Source: Deroplatys truncata (taxonomy: Eukaryota > Arthropoda > Insecta > Mantodea > Mantidae). From it: a stretch of DNA of 64,000 nucleotides. The DNA is taken from contig CM060989.1 of NCBI GenBank assembly GCA_030765065.1, positions 33,533,501 to 33,597,500 of the forward strand, read 5' to 3'. Under the pieces are notes generated by a model that was not told the DNA's origin, did no database searches, and was given only the letters and a program-made list of their open reading frames with translations. A program made the translations under genes and the position numbers. Shown here piece by piece: positions 54,700 through 64,000 of this stretch (positions are counted from its first letter, which is position 1; every line of letters begins with the position of its first letter).

Positions 54700-55900
54700 A
54701 AATTCATTGTCAGCTCTATCAGGTCTATGGTCCGAACATCATGAGCAAACATATGTGTGTCACTGGTGTAGGCAGTTTTGTAGGTCATCAAAGTGTCCAT
54801 GATGAAGAGCACAGTGGGCGACTGTCCCTCATTAATGATTACCTTGTTGAGCTGGTGCGGCAGTGCAGTGAAAACTGTCGCTTCACAATTACAGAGCTCA
54901 ACAGCCATTTTCCGCAGATATCTTGAGCTCTGTTGCATGAAATTGTCACCAAGTACCTGCTGTTCAGGAAATTGTGTACCAGGTGGGACCCTAGAAACCT
55001 AACATGCGAGCACAAAACGAAATGCTTAGGAGCAGCACTGACACTTCTGCAGTGGTATCATAATGGCGGCGACGAGTTCCTCAACAGGATTGCCATAGGC
55101 GATGAGACGTGGATTTTGCATTTTACCCTGGAAACCAAGCAGCAGTCAATGCATTGGCATCACAGTGGATCTCCTGTCAAGACAAAATTCAAACAGATTG
55201 TATCAGTGCAGAAAGTGATGTGCACGGTGTTCTGGGACAGGAAGGGCATTCTGCTCATTAACTTCCTGCCCAGAGGTGAAACAGTAAACGCTGTTACTGT
55301 GAAGCTCTGCAGAAATTGCAAGCCATTTAAAACAAGAGGATTTTTTTGGGGCGTAAAAATCCTTAGCATGGCTTTCTTCGGAAGGGAAGTAAAGCCGGTG
55401 GTTCCGTGTTGTAGATTTACGGCATGTAAAAGAACCTCCAGCCTGATAAAGAGGCCTCTGAGCAAAATTACCGGTCTTTCACACCCAATATAGAATGGAA
55501 CGCTAAGGACCACAGGAGTTAAAGAGCGTCCATAAATAGAACTCAATTTTTTATGACAATGCTCGTCCACATACAGCTTGGCGCATAGCAACTGTTCTGC
55601 AGGTGTTCGGATGGGAGCTGTTTGATCATCCACCATACAGTCCTGATCTTGCTCCCAGCGATTTCCATCTTTTCTTGCACCTCAAGAAATTCCTGTCCTC
55701 TGGCCAGCCAGTGTTTTGACAATGACAAAGAGCTGAAGACGACTGTCACACGCTGGTTCCATTCACAGGCGGCAGACTTCTACGACACAAGAATACAAAA
55801 ATTGATCCCACAATATAAGTGTCTCAATTCTTGTGGTAACTGTCGAAAAATAGCTCAAGCATTGCTGTACCTGTTGCCAGTAAAGTTTCTCATGTAACTA
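54700..55900 (+). pseudogene. Mariner transposase pseudogene (M-e)
   Basis: HTH pieces near 54780-54925 (DEEHSGRLSLINDYL, CRFTITELNSHFPQIS), then KLCTRWDPRNLT, a long open stretch with IAIGDETWILHFTLETKQQS and VMCTVFWDRKGILLINFLP, the SINE-like insertion, then FYDNARPHTAWRIAT, YSPDLAPSDFHLF and LIPQYKCLNSCG at the end. Unlike the other copies, all three catalytic aspartates are still readable (GDETW, YDN, APSD). It is inactivated by the insertion and by frameshifts. Confidence 0.88.
55345..55548 (+). repeat. SINE-like repeat B, copy 3, inside a mariner
   Basis: Begins GGCGTAAAAATCCTTAGC and ends CCATAAATAGAACTC; ATTTTTT occurs at both junctions and may be the target duplication. The mariner reading frame is interrupted between the FLP-region helix and the second catalytic block, which dates this copy after the mariner. 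Confidence 0.88.
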
Positions 55901-55943
55901 TGTTTTCTTCATTTTACAAAAATAGGGAAACTTACTTGTACAT

Positions 55944-56838
55944 TGACAATACCACTCACAATCACCTACAGAGGAGACTTATCTGTGTAATGATTGAGGT
56001 AACTAGTTCCTAATATGTGATACCAATGTACATTCAGTGAATGTGTAGCATGAATGTAAATATTAATATTAAGGGAAATAATGCTATTAAATTGTAAATA
56101 CATGTATGTTAAATATTAAGGAATACTAGCTAGCCATGCCGGAGGGTAGGAGGGGGGACAAGTCAGGTACAAGACGCAAAATGGTACCATTCAGAGATAC
56201 CTCCAGGGTGTGGAGAACACAGGACCTAGGCTAAACATGACTGGCAGAGCCGCTAGATTGAGATAGCTATAGGTTAGAAAGAGAGAGTGAGAGGCTTGGA
56301 CAGTAGTGGGAAATCCAGATGTGTCAAAATAGAGATGTTAGGGCAAATGTTCTCATACAACGCTAAGAGGAGAGTCAATCAAATTAAGGCTTTAAAATAC
56401 CTAAGGTAAAAATAGCATCACCTGCAGTGTGTATAAAAGACAGTGCTCAGAGGTTCTCGTGGCTGATTCTCTTACTTGCGTCAAGGAGTGAAATTCACGC
56501 CACTTTGATGGTGGAGCATGTGCAGAAGCTGATAGGAATTTAGGAAGATAAAGAGTTAGATTGGGAGGTACAGCATTGCAGATGGTTCCCATGATTCTGT
56601 AATATTTGAGAGATAGAAATCACAGCTAGTGGCAAATAAGTTTTTAATAAACTAAAGTTAAAGTGAACTTGAATTTTATTTTGTCTCAGTTTCCATGCCC
56701 TAGAGAGAGAGTCAAGAGTATAGGACAACACCAAAGTGTTGTAGGATACAATTTCAGCTCATCAATGCCCACACCTGGAAGGAAGTTGATGAATACTTTG
56801 GTAAGCATTATGTTGTTGTTGTTGTTCACCAATGGCAC
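55944..56838. other. Unclassified interval; possible solo LTR
   Basis: Includes a TATA box (GTGTATAAAAGACAG at about 56436), a later AATAAA (about 56647) and T-rich sequence after it (TTTTATTTTGTCTC), an order seen in LTRs. Matching TG..CA ends and a 4-6 bp duplication were not found, so the LTR reading is only a suggestion. Confidence 0.3.
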
Positions 56839-56839
56839 T

Positions 56840-57625
56840 GGGGATTAATTGACCTGCATCATTTTCCCTTTGGCTTCCCAATATAAAGTCTGTAAGTTAT
56901 CACTTTTAAGGCCTTTGCATTTGGTGAGATGATGTTTGTTCAGGATGACATCATCTTCACAGAGTGTCCACTTGGGGGTAGGTAGGCATCCTATCTTGTA
57001 GAGGTGTTCTGCAAGGCAATCGTGGCCAGTTGCCATCCTAAATAAGGCAACTCCAGTCTTCCTTGGCATTTTTTGTACATCAACTCTATCTTTAATATTC
57101 TTATAATCTTTATCCTTTAATTTATATTCATCAAGTCTCTGCTGTCTTTTGAAATGTTGTTTAATGTTATTTAATTGTTTATTTATTTCTATTTGTCCTA
57201 CAGGTTTTATTTGTTGTATTGCAACTTTCTTTGCTAATTGATCCGCATGTTCATTGCCCAAAAGTCCAACACCAGCTGGGATCCACTGTAGAGTGACATG
57301 ATTTCTAGTTTCAACTGCTTTAATTAGGCTTCTTATTTCTTTAATATTTCTTGTTGTTTTATTATTGTAATTTACTATTCCATCTATGGCTGATTTTGAG
57401 TCTGATAAGATGATTATTTTTTGTTTTATGTATGGTCTATATAAAATGCTCTGTAATGCTGCTTTTATAGCTGTTAATTCTCCATCATAGTGGTTTGACG
57501 TTTTATCTAATGTTAGATACTGTGCAAAATGTTTACAGTATACTCCTACACCGGCAATTTTTTTTATTGATGAGGGATCCATCTGTATATATTCGAGCCA
57601 TTCTTTTTCTGGGTCTTTCATTTTT
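56840..57625 (-). pseudogene. LINE family L-C, RNase H domain and C-terminus
   Basis: A 258-codon open frame (56845-57621). RNase H features: YDGELTAIKAALQS (catalytic E), IILSDSKSAIDGIVNY (catalytic D), VTLQWIPAGVGLLGNEHADQ (histidine/aspartate block). The first aspartate block is degraded. A zinc-knuckle-like CLPTPKWTLCEDDVILNKHH follows with KCKGL. The domain removes RNA from the cDNA hybrid in I/Jockey-type non-LTR elements. It is open but belongs to a broken element. Confidence 0.85.
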
Positions 57626-58860
57626 CGTAGCTATTGCTATGGCTCTCATTTATCTGGTATATTGTTTTGTTTGTGTATTGTATATATCAGGTCATTCTGA
57701 TATTGTACATCAATATATTCTATTGGACTCATTACCTCTGTTGCAATTATATTCTTATATTTTAAGTTATTAAGTATATTTTTAAGTTCTGAAGCTTATT
57801 TGAGTTTTTAAATTACTTACAGTATCTGCTGTGTGGTACCATTTGTATCTGTTTCTATTGACCTACAGTTTTTGTTCTAGAGTAATTGCTTTCAACTCGT
57901 GTTCCAATTCTATAGCCATGTTTTTTGTGAAGCTTTGTAGTACTGTAACTGGTGATGTTTTTACAGCTTCTGTTATTATTTTGTGAAATATCTAGTTTAC
58001 TTTTAAGTCTCTTGTTTACTGTTGCTAGTTCTCCTCCATACAATAGGTTAGGTTTTATGTATGTTTTATATGTATTATTAAGGAGGTCCATGTTTCCACC
58101 CCATTTTATTCCTGCTAAACGTTTTAAAATGTTCTTTTTGTTGATTTTATTCATTACTTTGTTTACATGTTCTTTCATTGATAGTTTTTATCTAATTCTA
58201 ACCCTAGATACGTTGCTGTAGTTGCTTCTTGTAGTTTTTTATTGTTGATTTGCAGGCATATATTTTCTGTTTTATGCTGCATTGTGAATAGTTGATATTG
58301 AGTTTTTCCTATATTTATTTCAATATTGTTTTTATTAGTCCACTGTTCTAGGGTTATGATTGTATTCTCCATTGTTGTTTGTAGTTTTTTGTAATGTTTC
58401 CCAGAATTTACGTTCTTTTCTGAAGTCCATAATACCATGTCGTCAGCAAACATTCCTACTTGTATGTTACCTATTTTCTTAAGTACATCTACTAGGTCGT
58501 TTATACATATATTTTGAACAGAACAGTACTTGTAACAGACCCTTGAGGTAGTCCAACTCTCGCTTGTTTCCATTTAGATGTGGCTGTTTTGTATTGTACT
58601 GCAAACCATCTTTGGAATAGGAAGGTTTGAAACCAGTTTAGCATGTGGCCTGATATGCCATATGTCTTCATTTTGTATAGTAGCATTTCTCGCCATTTTT
58701 TATGATGAATACATCTATGTCATTGTCTCTTAAATGATTGTCTATCATGGTTTTTTTACTACTTTGGTTCATTCCAACGGCATTCCAAAATAGCACTAAG
58801 AAGTGCTCTTCTTTTAAATTCTTTTTTGGCTTGGGAAGCAAGCATTATTGGGCTACTATT
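57626..58860 (-). pseudogene. LINE family L-C, reverse transcriptase part
   Basis: On the minus strand: HMLNWFQTFLFQRWFAVQY, RVGLPQGSVTSTVLFKIYV (motif B), then VGMFADDMVLWT (FADD box), WTNKNNIEINIGKTQ, TYLGLELDKN, then HVNKVMNKINKKNILKRLAG and NTYKTYIKPNLLYGGELA. The order is that of Jockey/I-type RT. Frameshifts near 58560 and 58180 break it, and the N-terminal endonuclease part is missing. Confidence 0.85.
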
Positions 58861-58869
58861 ATGCAGTCC

Positions 58870-59990
58870 AAATCTCTTGATGTTTGAGGCGTGTACACGA
58901 ATATGGCACTAGCAATAGCAGCAGTGCGGCGTTGCCTCATACGGACAGCACACCTCGCCGCTGATAAAACTCTAATTGCAATATCACGTGTGCGCATGTG
59001 GATTTCATAGTTCAGAAAAGCATTAAGTAGCTAAGATAAAAGGCAACATTTTCCTGAACAAGTACAAAACAGAATCGTATTTTTACACCCAATGGTTTGC
59101 CATTAATTTACAGTTTCCTTTCGTGATGTTTAGATGAAGACTTTTAGTTATAGTTTATACTTGTAATAGTAATAAATCCATTGCTGTCGTAGTTATTTTA
59201 TATTATTATGTCATAGACATAATTATCACTTATTAGTGTGCAATTCCCCACATCCTAAATAAATTTAGAAATAGTTATCTCACGAGGTTTTCTAATACAG
59301 CTACAAACTTGTCATGGAAATACTTCCAAAGCTTTTTGACACAGCTCTAGTAAACCATAAATTATGTTTTACAATAAACGTCATGTATGGTTTTGTTCCA
59401 TAGAATAATACCATTGGAAAACCAATGTGCATAATGCCAAGTCCTAGAACCAAGCACGTATCCGTTACTGAGAAGAGCGTGTTGTGCTTTTTAAAACATT
59501 CAACACCTCGTTACTTGGAAAGCACAACAACAAAAACCGCATAAAGAATAAGCAAACAGAACTTTATGCAAAGAATCACCGTCGTCACATTCTCGAGGAA
59601 GCATCAACAATGGAATTCATTGCACTATTGATGCAATAGCTCAAGGCTGAAACATTGTTAAAACATTGATGACAAAGCAAAAATACTGCTGGTGTACTCT
59701 TTACAGTGCACATAATAGAAAGTTAAGAGACTGAGTTGTGAATTCAACTGTGATGTATCTACTCAGTTCTTACAGTGATAGCCTTTGTCCTAGCGTTTAT
59801 AAAGTTAACTCTTTCATAAAAATGTTGCTTAGTAAGCCCAGTAGCACCATGGATATAGCAGTAGGGTTAGGGCTGTTGTCTTTGGTGTGTATAATTTCTT
59901 TAAAAAGTATGCCAACGAAAAAAACCACAAAAATCCTAACTGCACGAAATGTAAACAACTTACGGCTGAGACGAGCCCATTAAGAACACC
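58870..59990. other. Unassigned sequence 5' of the Penelope-like element
   Basis: Contains short frames (for example 59738-59983) without recognised domains. Part may be decayed Penelope-like RT, but no motif could be shown. Confidence 0.4.
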
Positions 59991-60039
59991 AACTGTTTCA
60001 CGTGTGTGTAGGAAAGTGAGAAAGGATATGCTGTTAGCT

Positions 60040-61041
60040 CCTTTCCATACATGTTTAAAGTTTGGCACAGATATGTTGACGACATCTTTGCTGTTGTCCC
60101 TAATAGGTTCATACAAGACTCCTTAGCCTTACTAAACCTACAGAACCAATCAATAAAATTCACCATAGAAATAGAAAAAGAAGGCATGCTACCATTTTAG
60201 ACCTAAAAATCATCAGAGAACAAAGAACAAAAGAACCTAACCTTTGGCATATACAGGAAGCCAACACACTCTACTAATTACATAAAAAATAAGAGTTTCA
60301 ATCCAACCACACACAAACATGCAGTACTAAACAGCCTAACACATAGACTGGTATATACCCCCTTAAATAAACAAGAATACCAGCATATAGTAGACACAGC
60401 AATACATAATGGGTACAACAAAACAACTATTGACAAAAAAATTGCAAAATTCAAATGACAGAAGCACATCAGAAACACAACAAATCTCAGCCAGCAAGAT
60501 AAAACAGCTAAAGTTCAAGAAATTCACATACCACCCAGGAACATTTCACAAATTTAAGAAGATTTTCATGAAACAAAACATCAGCCTAGCTCCACAGAAC
60601 AAATTTAACATAGAGAAATTACTTTGTAACAAGTTAAAAGATCCCATTCCACAAGACAAAAAAGCTGGAATCTATAAAATCAATTGTTCAGATTGCAATA
60701 AAGTATACATAGGTAAGACAAAAAGAAACCTAGAAACTAGGCTAAAGGAACACATGAGATGTATTAAATACAAACAAATGGACAAATCTGCAGTTTCACA
60801 CCATTTTTGGATCACTAATCACAACATCAAACCCAATATTACATTAGTCAAACCAGCCAAATTTGCAGCCGAATTAGATGCATGGGAGAAGATCACCATT
60901 CTAAAACACAACACACATCTAATGAATTTTGATTTGCCGCCACCAAATCCTCTCTGGAAGTACATTTCTCCACCACAAGATGCCACCACAGTATCCAGTC
61001 CAAAAAACGGAAACACCAACAACATGGGCCAGTCGGATTAG
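60040..61041 (+). pseudogene. Penelope-like RT (C-terminal) and GIY-YIG endonuclease
   Basis: A frame from about 60053 carries FKVWHRYVDDIFAVV, the Penelope-type YVDD box, and FTIEIEKEG; the next palm block is degraded by a frame change near 60190. The 210-codon open frame 60409-61041 contains KKAGIYKINCSDCNKVYIGK (GIY..YIG spaced 11), TKRNLETRLKEHM (catalytic Arg), SAVSHHFWITNHNI and AAELDAWEKITILKH (catalytic Glu), as in PLE endonucleases. GIY-YIG nicks the target; RT copies the element RNA. The endonuclease is intact, the RT is not. Confidence 0.88.
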
Positions 61042-61083
61042 CTTCTGAGGATGGGAACAACCGTTTCCCGAAACATGTTAAGT
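61041..61083 (+). ncRNA. Hammerhead ribozyme motif at the Penelope-like terminus
   Basis: Core CTGAGGA, stem II TGGGAAC/GTTTCCC, then GAAA, and palindromic ACATGT for stem III. Stem I GCTT pairs with AAGT (one G.T). Predicted cleavage is after T at 61079 (GUU). It starts two bases before the end of the GIY-YIG stop context at 61039-61041. Hammerheads are known in Penelope-like termini. The U.C at the first stem II position is non-canonical. Confidence 0.7.
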
Positions 61084-61136
61084 GAGTAAACTTAAGTGAT
61101 GTTAGTGTAACAATTCCGACTCACCTTTAAATAAAT

Positions 61137-61500
61137 TGCAATCACATTTATAACAAACATGTAACCTTCTGATGAAGCGATGTGAAGTTTGGCAACTGCG
61201 TGGTCACTCCATATTGGTTCTCACAAAACGTCAAGAGATTTGGACCACACAGTAGTTACTTTGCATTCATTACTTTTGTAACCTTATTTTCTGCCCATCC
61301 CTACTGTGGATATTTTCATAACAGAAATTTAAAATCTAGGGGGACTAATTTGACAACTGGAAAAGTAAAAGACTGTAGCAGGTAAAATATGAAACCACTA
61401 GCTATGAAGTTTTTATTTAGTGCATTTCAATTGCTAGGAGAATACCGCCACCAATAAAAATGGCCAACCTAAAATAAATAAAAGATATTGCAGTTAAACA
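61137..61500. other. Unassigned sequence
   Basis: No gene or element recognised between the Penelope-like end and the (GA)n tract. Confidence 0.5.
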
Positions 61501-61503
61501 AAG

Positions 61504-61504
<1 letters not shown>

Positions 61505-61542
<38 letters not shown>
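61505..61542 (+). repeat. (GA)n microsatellite
   Basis: About 19 GA units followed by a TG-rich stretch to 61578. Confidence 0.95.
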
Positions 61543-61546
<4 letters not shown>

Positions 61547-61880
61547 ATAAGAGTGTGTGTGTGAGTGCAAGTGTGTGTGAGTCAAAGAGAATTTTTCTGA
61601 TACAAAAATAAACATTTATGGTTGCGCTTTCTGTACAAAAAGAAACCTACAAACCAGAACAAATGAACATTTCAGAAACATAAGAATGCAGCCGGAAGAC
61701 AAATCGGCAATAGGAAAAGCATGACCAAAAAAATCAGAAGCTATTAAAACACACAACAGGTGCAACACAACATGGGAAAATATACATATCTGGAAGGACA
61801 AAGACTAAATTACGCACTTTGAAATCCTACCTAATGACATTGTACTAGGATTTGTCCATTCATCCACCACCAAGGAGAAA

Positions 61881-63031
61881 TACGAGGGTGGTCTGAAAAG
61901 TTTCCGACCTAAACATGAAGATGGCAGCACTCGTAAATAAAAGCTAGTGAATTTCGTTGTTCATCTGTTGACAGTTACTCACCAAAGTTTCAGCCATTTT
62001 GGACGCTCAGTTGTTATGTAACAGTCGTTTGAGTGAGGTGATGTAAGTGTTTTTATGAAAATGGACAAAATCGAGTATCGAGCTGTCATTACATATTTGT
62101 TTTTGAAAGGCAATATGCCTACACAAAACAAAGATGAGTTGGATTCTGTGTATGGGGACTCTGCACCATCATTTACCACAGTGAAATTTTGGGCAACTGA
62201 ATTTAAACGTGGCCGTAAGAGCTTGGGAGACGAACGTTCGGGACATCCAGAAACTGCAACTACCGCCGAAAACATTGTCAAAGTTCACCAAATGGTGCTG
62301 GATGACCGCCGAATTAAAGTGAGAGAGATAGCAGAGGCTATGAACATGTCAAAAGAACGTGTTTGGCACATATTAAACCAACATTTCGACCTGAGAAAGC
62401 TTTCCGCGCGTTGGGTGCCGTCTTTGCTTACGTTAGACCAAAAACGCATTCGAATGAACAATTCCAACGCTCTGTTGGTGCAATAAATCCGAGTTTTGGC
62501 GCCGATTAATTACTGTAGATGAAATTTGTATACACCATTATACGCCTGAAACAGAAAAGAGTCCAAACAGTGGACTGCAAAGGGGGAACCGGCTCCAAAA
62601 AAAGCAAAACGGCCACATTTGCAGAAAAAGAAAATCCTGTTTCACTAAGACAATGCACCGTCTCACACCTCAGCGGTTGCAATGGCGAAAATCCACTAAT
62701 TACAGTTTGAACTCCTTGACCATCCGCCTTACTCACCAGATCTAGCCTCAAGCGACTTCTTTTTGTTCCCTCATCTGAAAATTGTGCTCGGAGGACGGAG
62801 ATTTTCGTCAAATGAAGAGGCAATCACCTTCGTGAACAATTATTTTGCAGAGAAAAACGCCAAGTACTATTTGGACGGGTTACAGAGATGGGAGCATCAC
62901 TGGGAGAAGTGTGTAGAGTTACAAGGAGACTATGTTGAAAAAAAAAAAAAAATAAAAAAAAAAAAAAAAAAAAAAATCTGAAAAAAGTCTTGTATTTTAT
63001 TAGGTCGGAAACTTTTCAGACCACCCTCGTA
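61881..63031 (+). mobile_element. Mariner element M-f with perfect TIRs
   Basis: The first 32 bp (TACGAGGGTGGTCTGAAAAG and on through TTTCCGACCTAA) are perfectly repeated in inverted orientation at 63000-63031. TIR identity suggests a young insertion, yet the transposase has an internal deletion. A 38-bp A-rich tract lies at 62938-62976. Confidence 0.95.
62058..62981 (+). pseudogene. Mariner transposase with internal deletion (M-f)
   Basis: Start MDKIEYRAVITYLFLKGN at 62058. The N-terminal 140 codons are open: two HTH motifs (PSFTTVKFWATEFKRGRKS; MNMSKERVWHILNQHFD) and LSARWVPSLLTLDQK. After 62486 the frame shifts; the first catalytic block reads TVDEICIHHYTPETE (DEIC for DETW). A deletion removes the centre between the PKK region and the QDNAPSH-like block, and the end reads FFLFPHLKIVLGGRRF to GDYVEK. 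Inactive. Confidence 0.9.
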
Positions 63032-63068
63032 CATCCACTTCAAATAATACCATCAATTGACAAAAAGC

Positions 63069-63110
63069 TAATGATGAAAGCAAGGTCTCCTGAAACATGC
63101 TGCAAATGAA
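63069..63110 (+). ncRNA. Degenerate hammerhead-like motif
   Basis: CTAATGA (CTGATGA with one change), then 16 nt, then TGAAACATGCTG. The order and spacing match the Penelope-type hammerhead, but G5 is mutated and stem II is weak, so activity is not expected. Confidence 0.4.
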
Positions 63111-63301
63111 TGTTAAGTGTTACAAATTGACTTAAATGCTAATTTTATTGTTAATTTTACAAACAAAATTTGTTTATAACTTTTCTGTAATAAAATGTTA
63201 ATTGACTAATTTTGAAGATTTAGAAGCTAGTAACAGTGATGTGTCATAATTTAAAATAAAGAGAGTTGAGGGTTGTTACACTACATCACTATGATATTCT
63301 T

Positions 63302-63347
63302 ACTTGAACGCGTTTCGGGACACGGCTTGTTCCCATCGTCAGCATGT
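63302..63347 (-). ncRNA. Hammerhead ribozyme motif, left arm of palindrome 3
   Basis: Minus strand: CTGACGA core, stem II TGGGAAC and GTGTCCC, GAAA, then palindromic ACGCGT. It differs from the right-arm copy by one base in stem II. Confidence 0.6.
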
Positions 63348-63467
63348 TCTCAACTGATGTTTCCGGTCATCGTCTGGGGGATGCCTTTGGAGGTTCATCA
63401 GCCCAGCACCAGAGAACACCACTAGCCACACACATCCCCCAGACAATAACCGGAAACATCAGTTGAG

Positions 63468-63515
63468 TACATGCTGACGATGGGAACAAGCCGTCTCCCG
63501 AAACGCGTTCAAGTA
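63468..63515 (+). ncRNA. Hammerhead ribozyme motif, right arm of palindrome 3
   Basis: CTGACGA core (position 7 = C), stem II TGGGAAC/GTCTCCC with one mismatch, GAAA, and stem III palindrome ACGCGT. Stem I pairs TACATG with CAAGTA with one mismatch. Predicted cleavage is after T at 63509 (GUU). Confidence 0.63.
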
Positions 63516-63579
63516 AGAATATTTTAGTGATGTAGCGTAACAACCCTCAACTCTCTTTATTTTAAAAAATGTTAATTGT

Positions 63580-64000
63580 TTAATGAAGTCCAGCAATGCT
63601 TTCCTCTGAAGTCAAAGTATAGCATAAATAAAAATTTTACAGAACGTTTTAATTGTAAATAATATATTTGTCCTAGCAATAGTTTCTAATCAATCTCTAG
63701 GACCAAAGAAATCTGACTAGCAGTGCTTTCCAACAAACTTTGATCACTTCCAAGTGTTCCAACAAACTTCTGATCCGATTAGAATCTATAAGAATTAATG
63801 CCTAGCAAATAGTGCATAAAGTAATTGACAGATAGTAACTGGGGAAGGGAGAAAAAACAAATTAGGCGACCATGGACCTTTAGATGAAAACTAATGCTTT
63901 GTTGGAACAAATATAATACATAAAGGTTTATTACAAAACTATACCTTGCAATGAAGAAGTTACACTCTCTGTTTGAGCACATTTCCTATGTGAAGATCTT
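63580..64000. other. Unassigned sequence at the window end
   Basis: No gene or repeat was recognised; borealin's missing 5' exons are not evident here. Confidence 0.5.

Larger units (their letters stand above)
54493..55943 (+). mobile_element. Mariner element M-e, split by a SINE-like repeat
   Basis: Inverted ends share AAGTAAGTTTCCC with ATTTT following (left at 54505; right on the minus strand near 55938). Outer bases are uncertain. It is 1.45 kb, of which about 200 bp is the SINE-like repeat at 55345-55548. Confidence 0.8.
59995..61136 (+). mobile_element. Penelope-like retroelement, 5'-truncated, 3' end intact
   Basis: Holds the end of an RT, a GIY-YIG endonuclease and a terminal region with a hammerhead motif, the hallmark order of Penelope-like elements. 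The element end is taken at 61136 (ACCTTTAAATAAAT) because the palindromic insertion at 52276-52530 ends with the same sequence right at its target duplication. The 5' part is lost. Confidence 0.85.
61600..63110 (+). mobile_element. Second Penelope-like relic, split by a mariner
   Basis: Before the mariner, a plus-strand frame reads CTKRNLQTRTNEHFRNIR and QPEDKSAIGK, a decayed GIY-YIG C-terminal part, then ILPNDIVLGFVHSSTT. After the mariner (63032 on) the sequence resumes with an A-rich stretch and a degenerate hammerhead at 63069-63110. It differs from the element at 59995, so two Penelope lineages are present. Confidence 0.6.
63205..63565. mobile_element. Palindromic Penelope-type insertion 3 with hammerhead motifs
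   Basis: The 13-bp duplication AAAATGTTAATTG flanks it at 63192-63204 and 63566-63578. The left 45 bp are unpaired and again contain GAAGCTAG and AACAGTGATGTGT. Two imperfect inverted arms (about 63250-63390 and 63430-63565) each contain a hammerhead motif and end with the CTCAACTCTCTTTATTTTAA terminus. The arm sequence is a different lineage from insertion 2. There is no ORF. Confidence 0.88.

Noticed and set aside
55160-55636. 158-codon minus-strand frame
   Set aside because: It is antisense to the M-e transposase and runs across the SINE-like repeat; no domain.
56119-56742. Confident solo LTR call
   Set aside because: TATA box and AATAAA are present, but matching ends and a target duplication are not.
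59738-59983. Penelope-like RT N-terminal frame
   Set aside because: No RT motif could be identified in this 81-codon frame, so it was left unassigned.
1-64000. CRISPR array, bacterial operons or plasmid origin
   Set aside because: No direct-repeat array with regular spacers, no ribosome-binding sites ahead of tandem genes; introns and the element content are eukaryotic.

Overview
The window is AT-rich nuclear DNA from an arthropod, most likely an insect. This follows from spliceosomal introns, an arthropod-type initiator (TCAGT), many mariner-type transposons, non-LTR retrotransposons and Penelope-like elements. No genus can be fixed from the sequence. No rRNA, CRISPR array, operon or intact tRNA gene is visible.

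Only one host gene is recognised: the 3' part of borealin (CDCA8, chromosomal passenger complex) on the minus strand. Its three exons lie at 52758-52843, 50527-50721 and 31373-31513, so the last intron is about 19 kb. That intron is filled with mariners, non-LTR retrotransposons and repeats. Upstream exons were not found. A second host-like signal is a heat-shock promoter at 41750-41877 (phased heat-shock elements, TATA box, initiator) with no heat-shock protein gene behind it.

Layout. 1-7.3 kb: dispersed repeats and a 2.6-kb palindrome with tRNA-like modules. 7.5-15.9 kb: a deleted mariner, two hAT relics and a DUF4817-type transposase relic. 17-20 kb: an unclassified coding-like relic and a LINE fragment between Tc1-like ends. 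20.2-22.0 kb: a tandem dimer of a MITE-like repeat. 24-31 kb: two mariners (one almost intact) and LINE fragments. 31.4-52.8 kb: borealin with its loaded introns. 54.5-63.6 kb: a mariner split by a SINE-like repeat, an RNase H-bearing LINE, a Penelope-like element with GIY-YIG endonuclease, and a mariner inside a second Penelope relic.

The most unusual system is a set of three short palindromic insertions (38677-38825, 52276-52530, 63205-63565). Each is flanked by an 11-13 bp target duplication, carries an asymmetric left tail and has two inverted copies of a Penelope-type terminus. Two of them encode hammerhead ribozyme motifs on both arms, matching the motif downstream of the Penelope-like ORF at 61041-61083. 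They look like ribozyme-bearing, non-autonomous Penelope derivatives.
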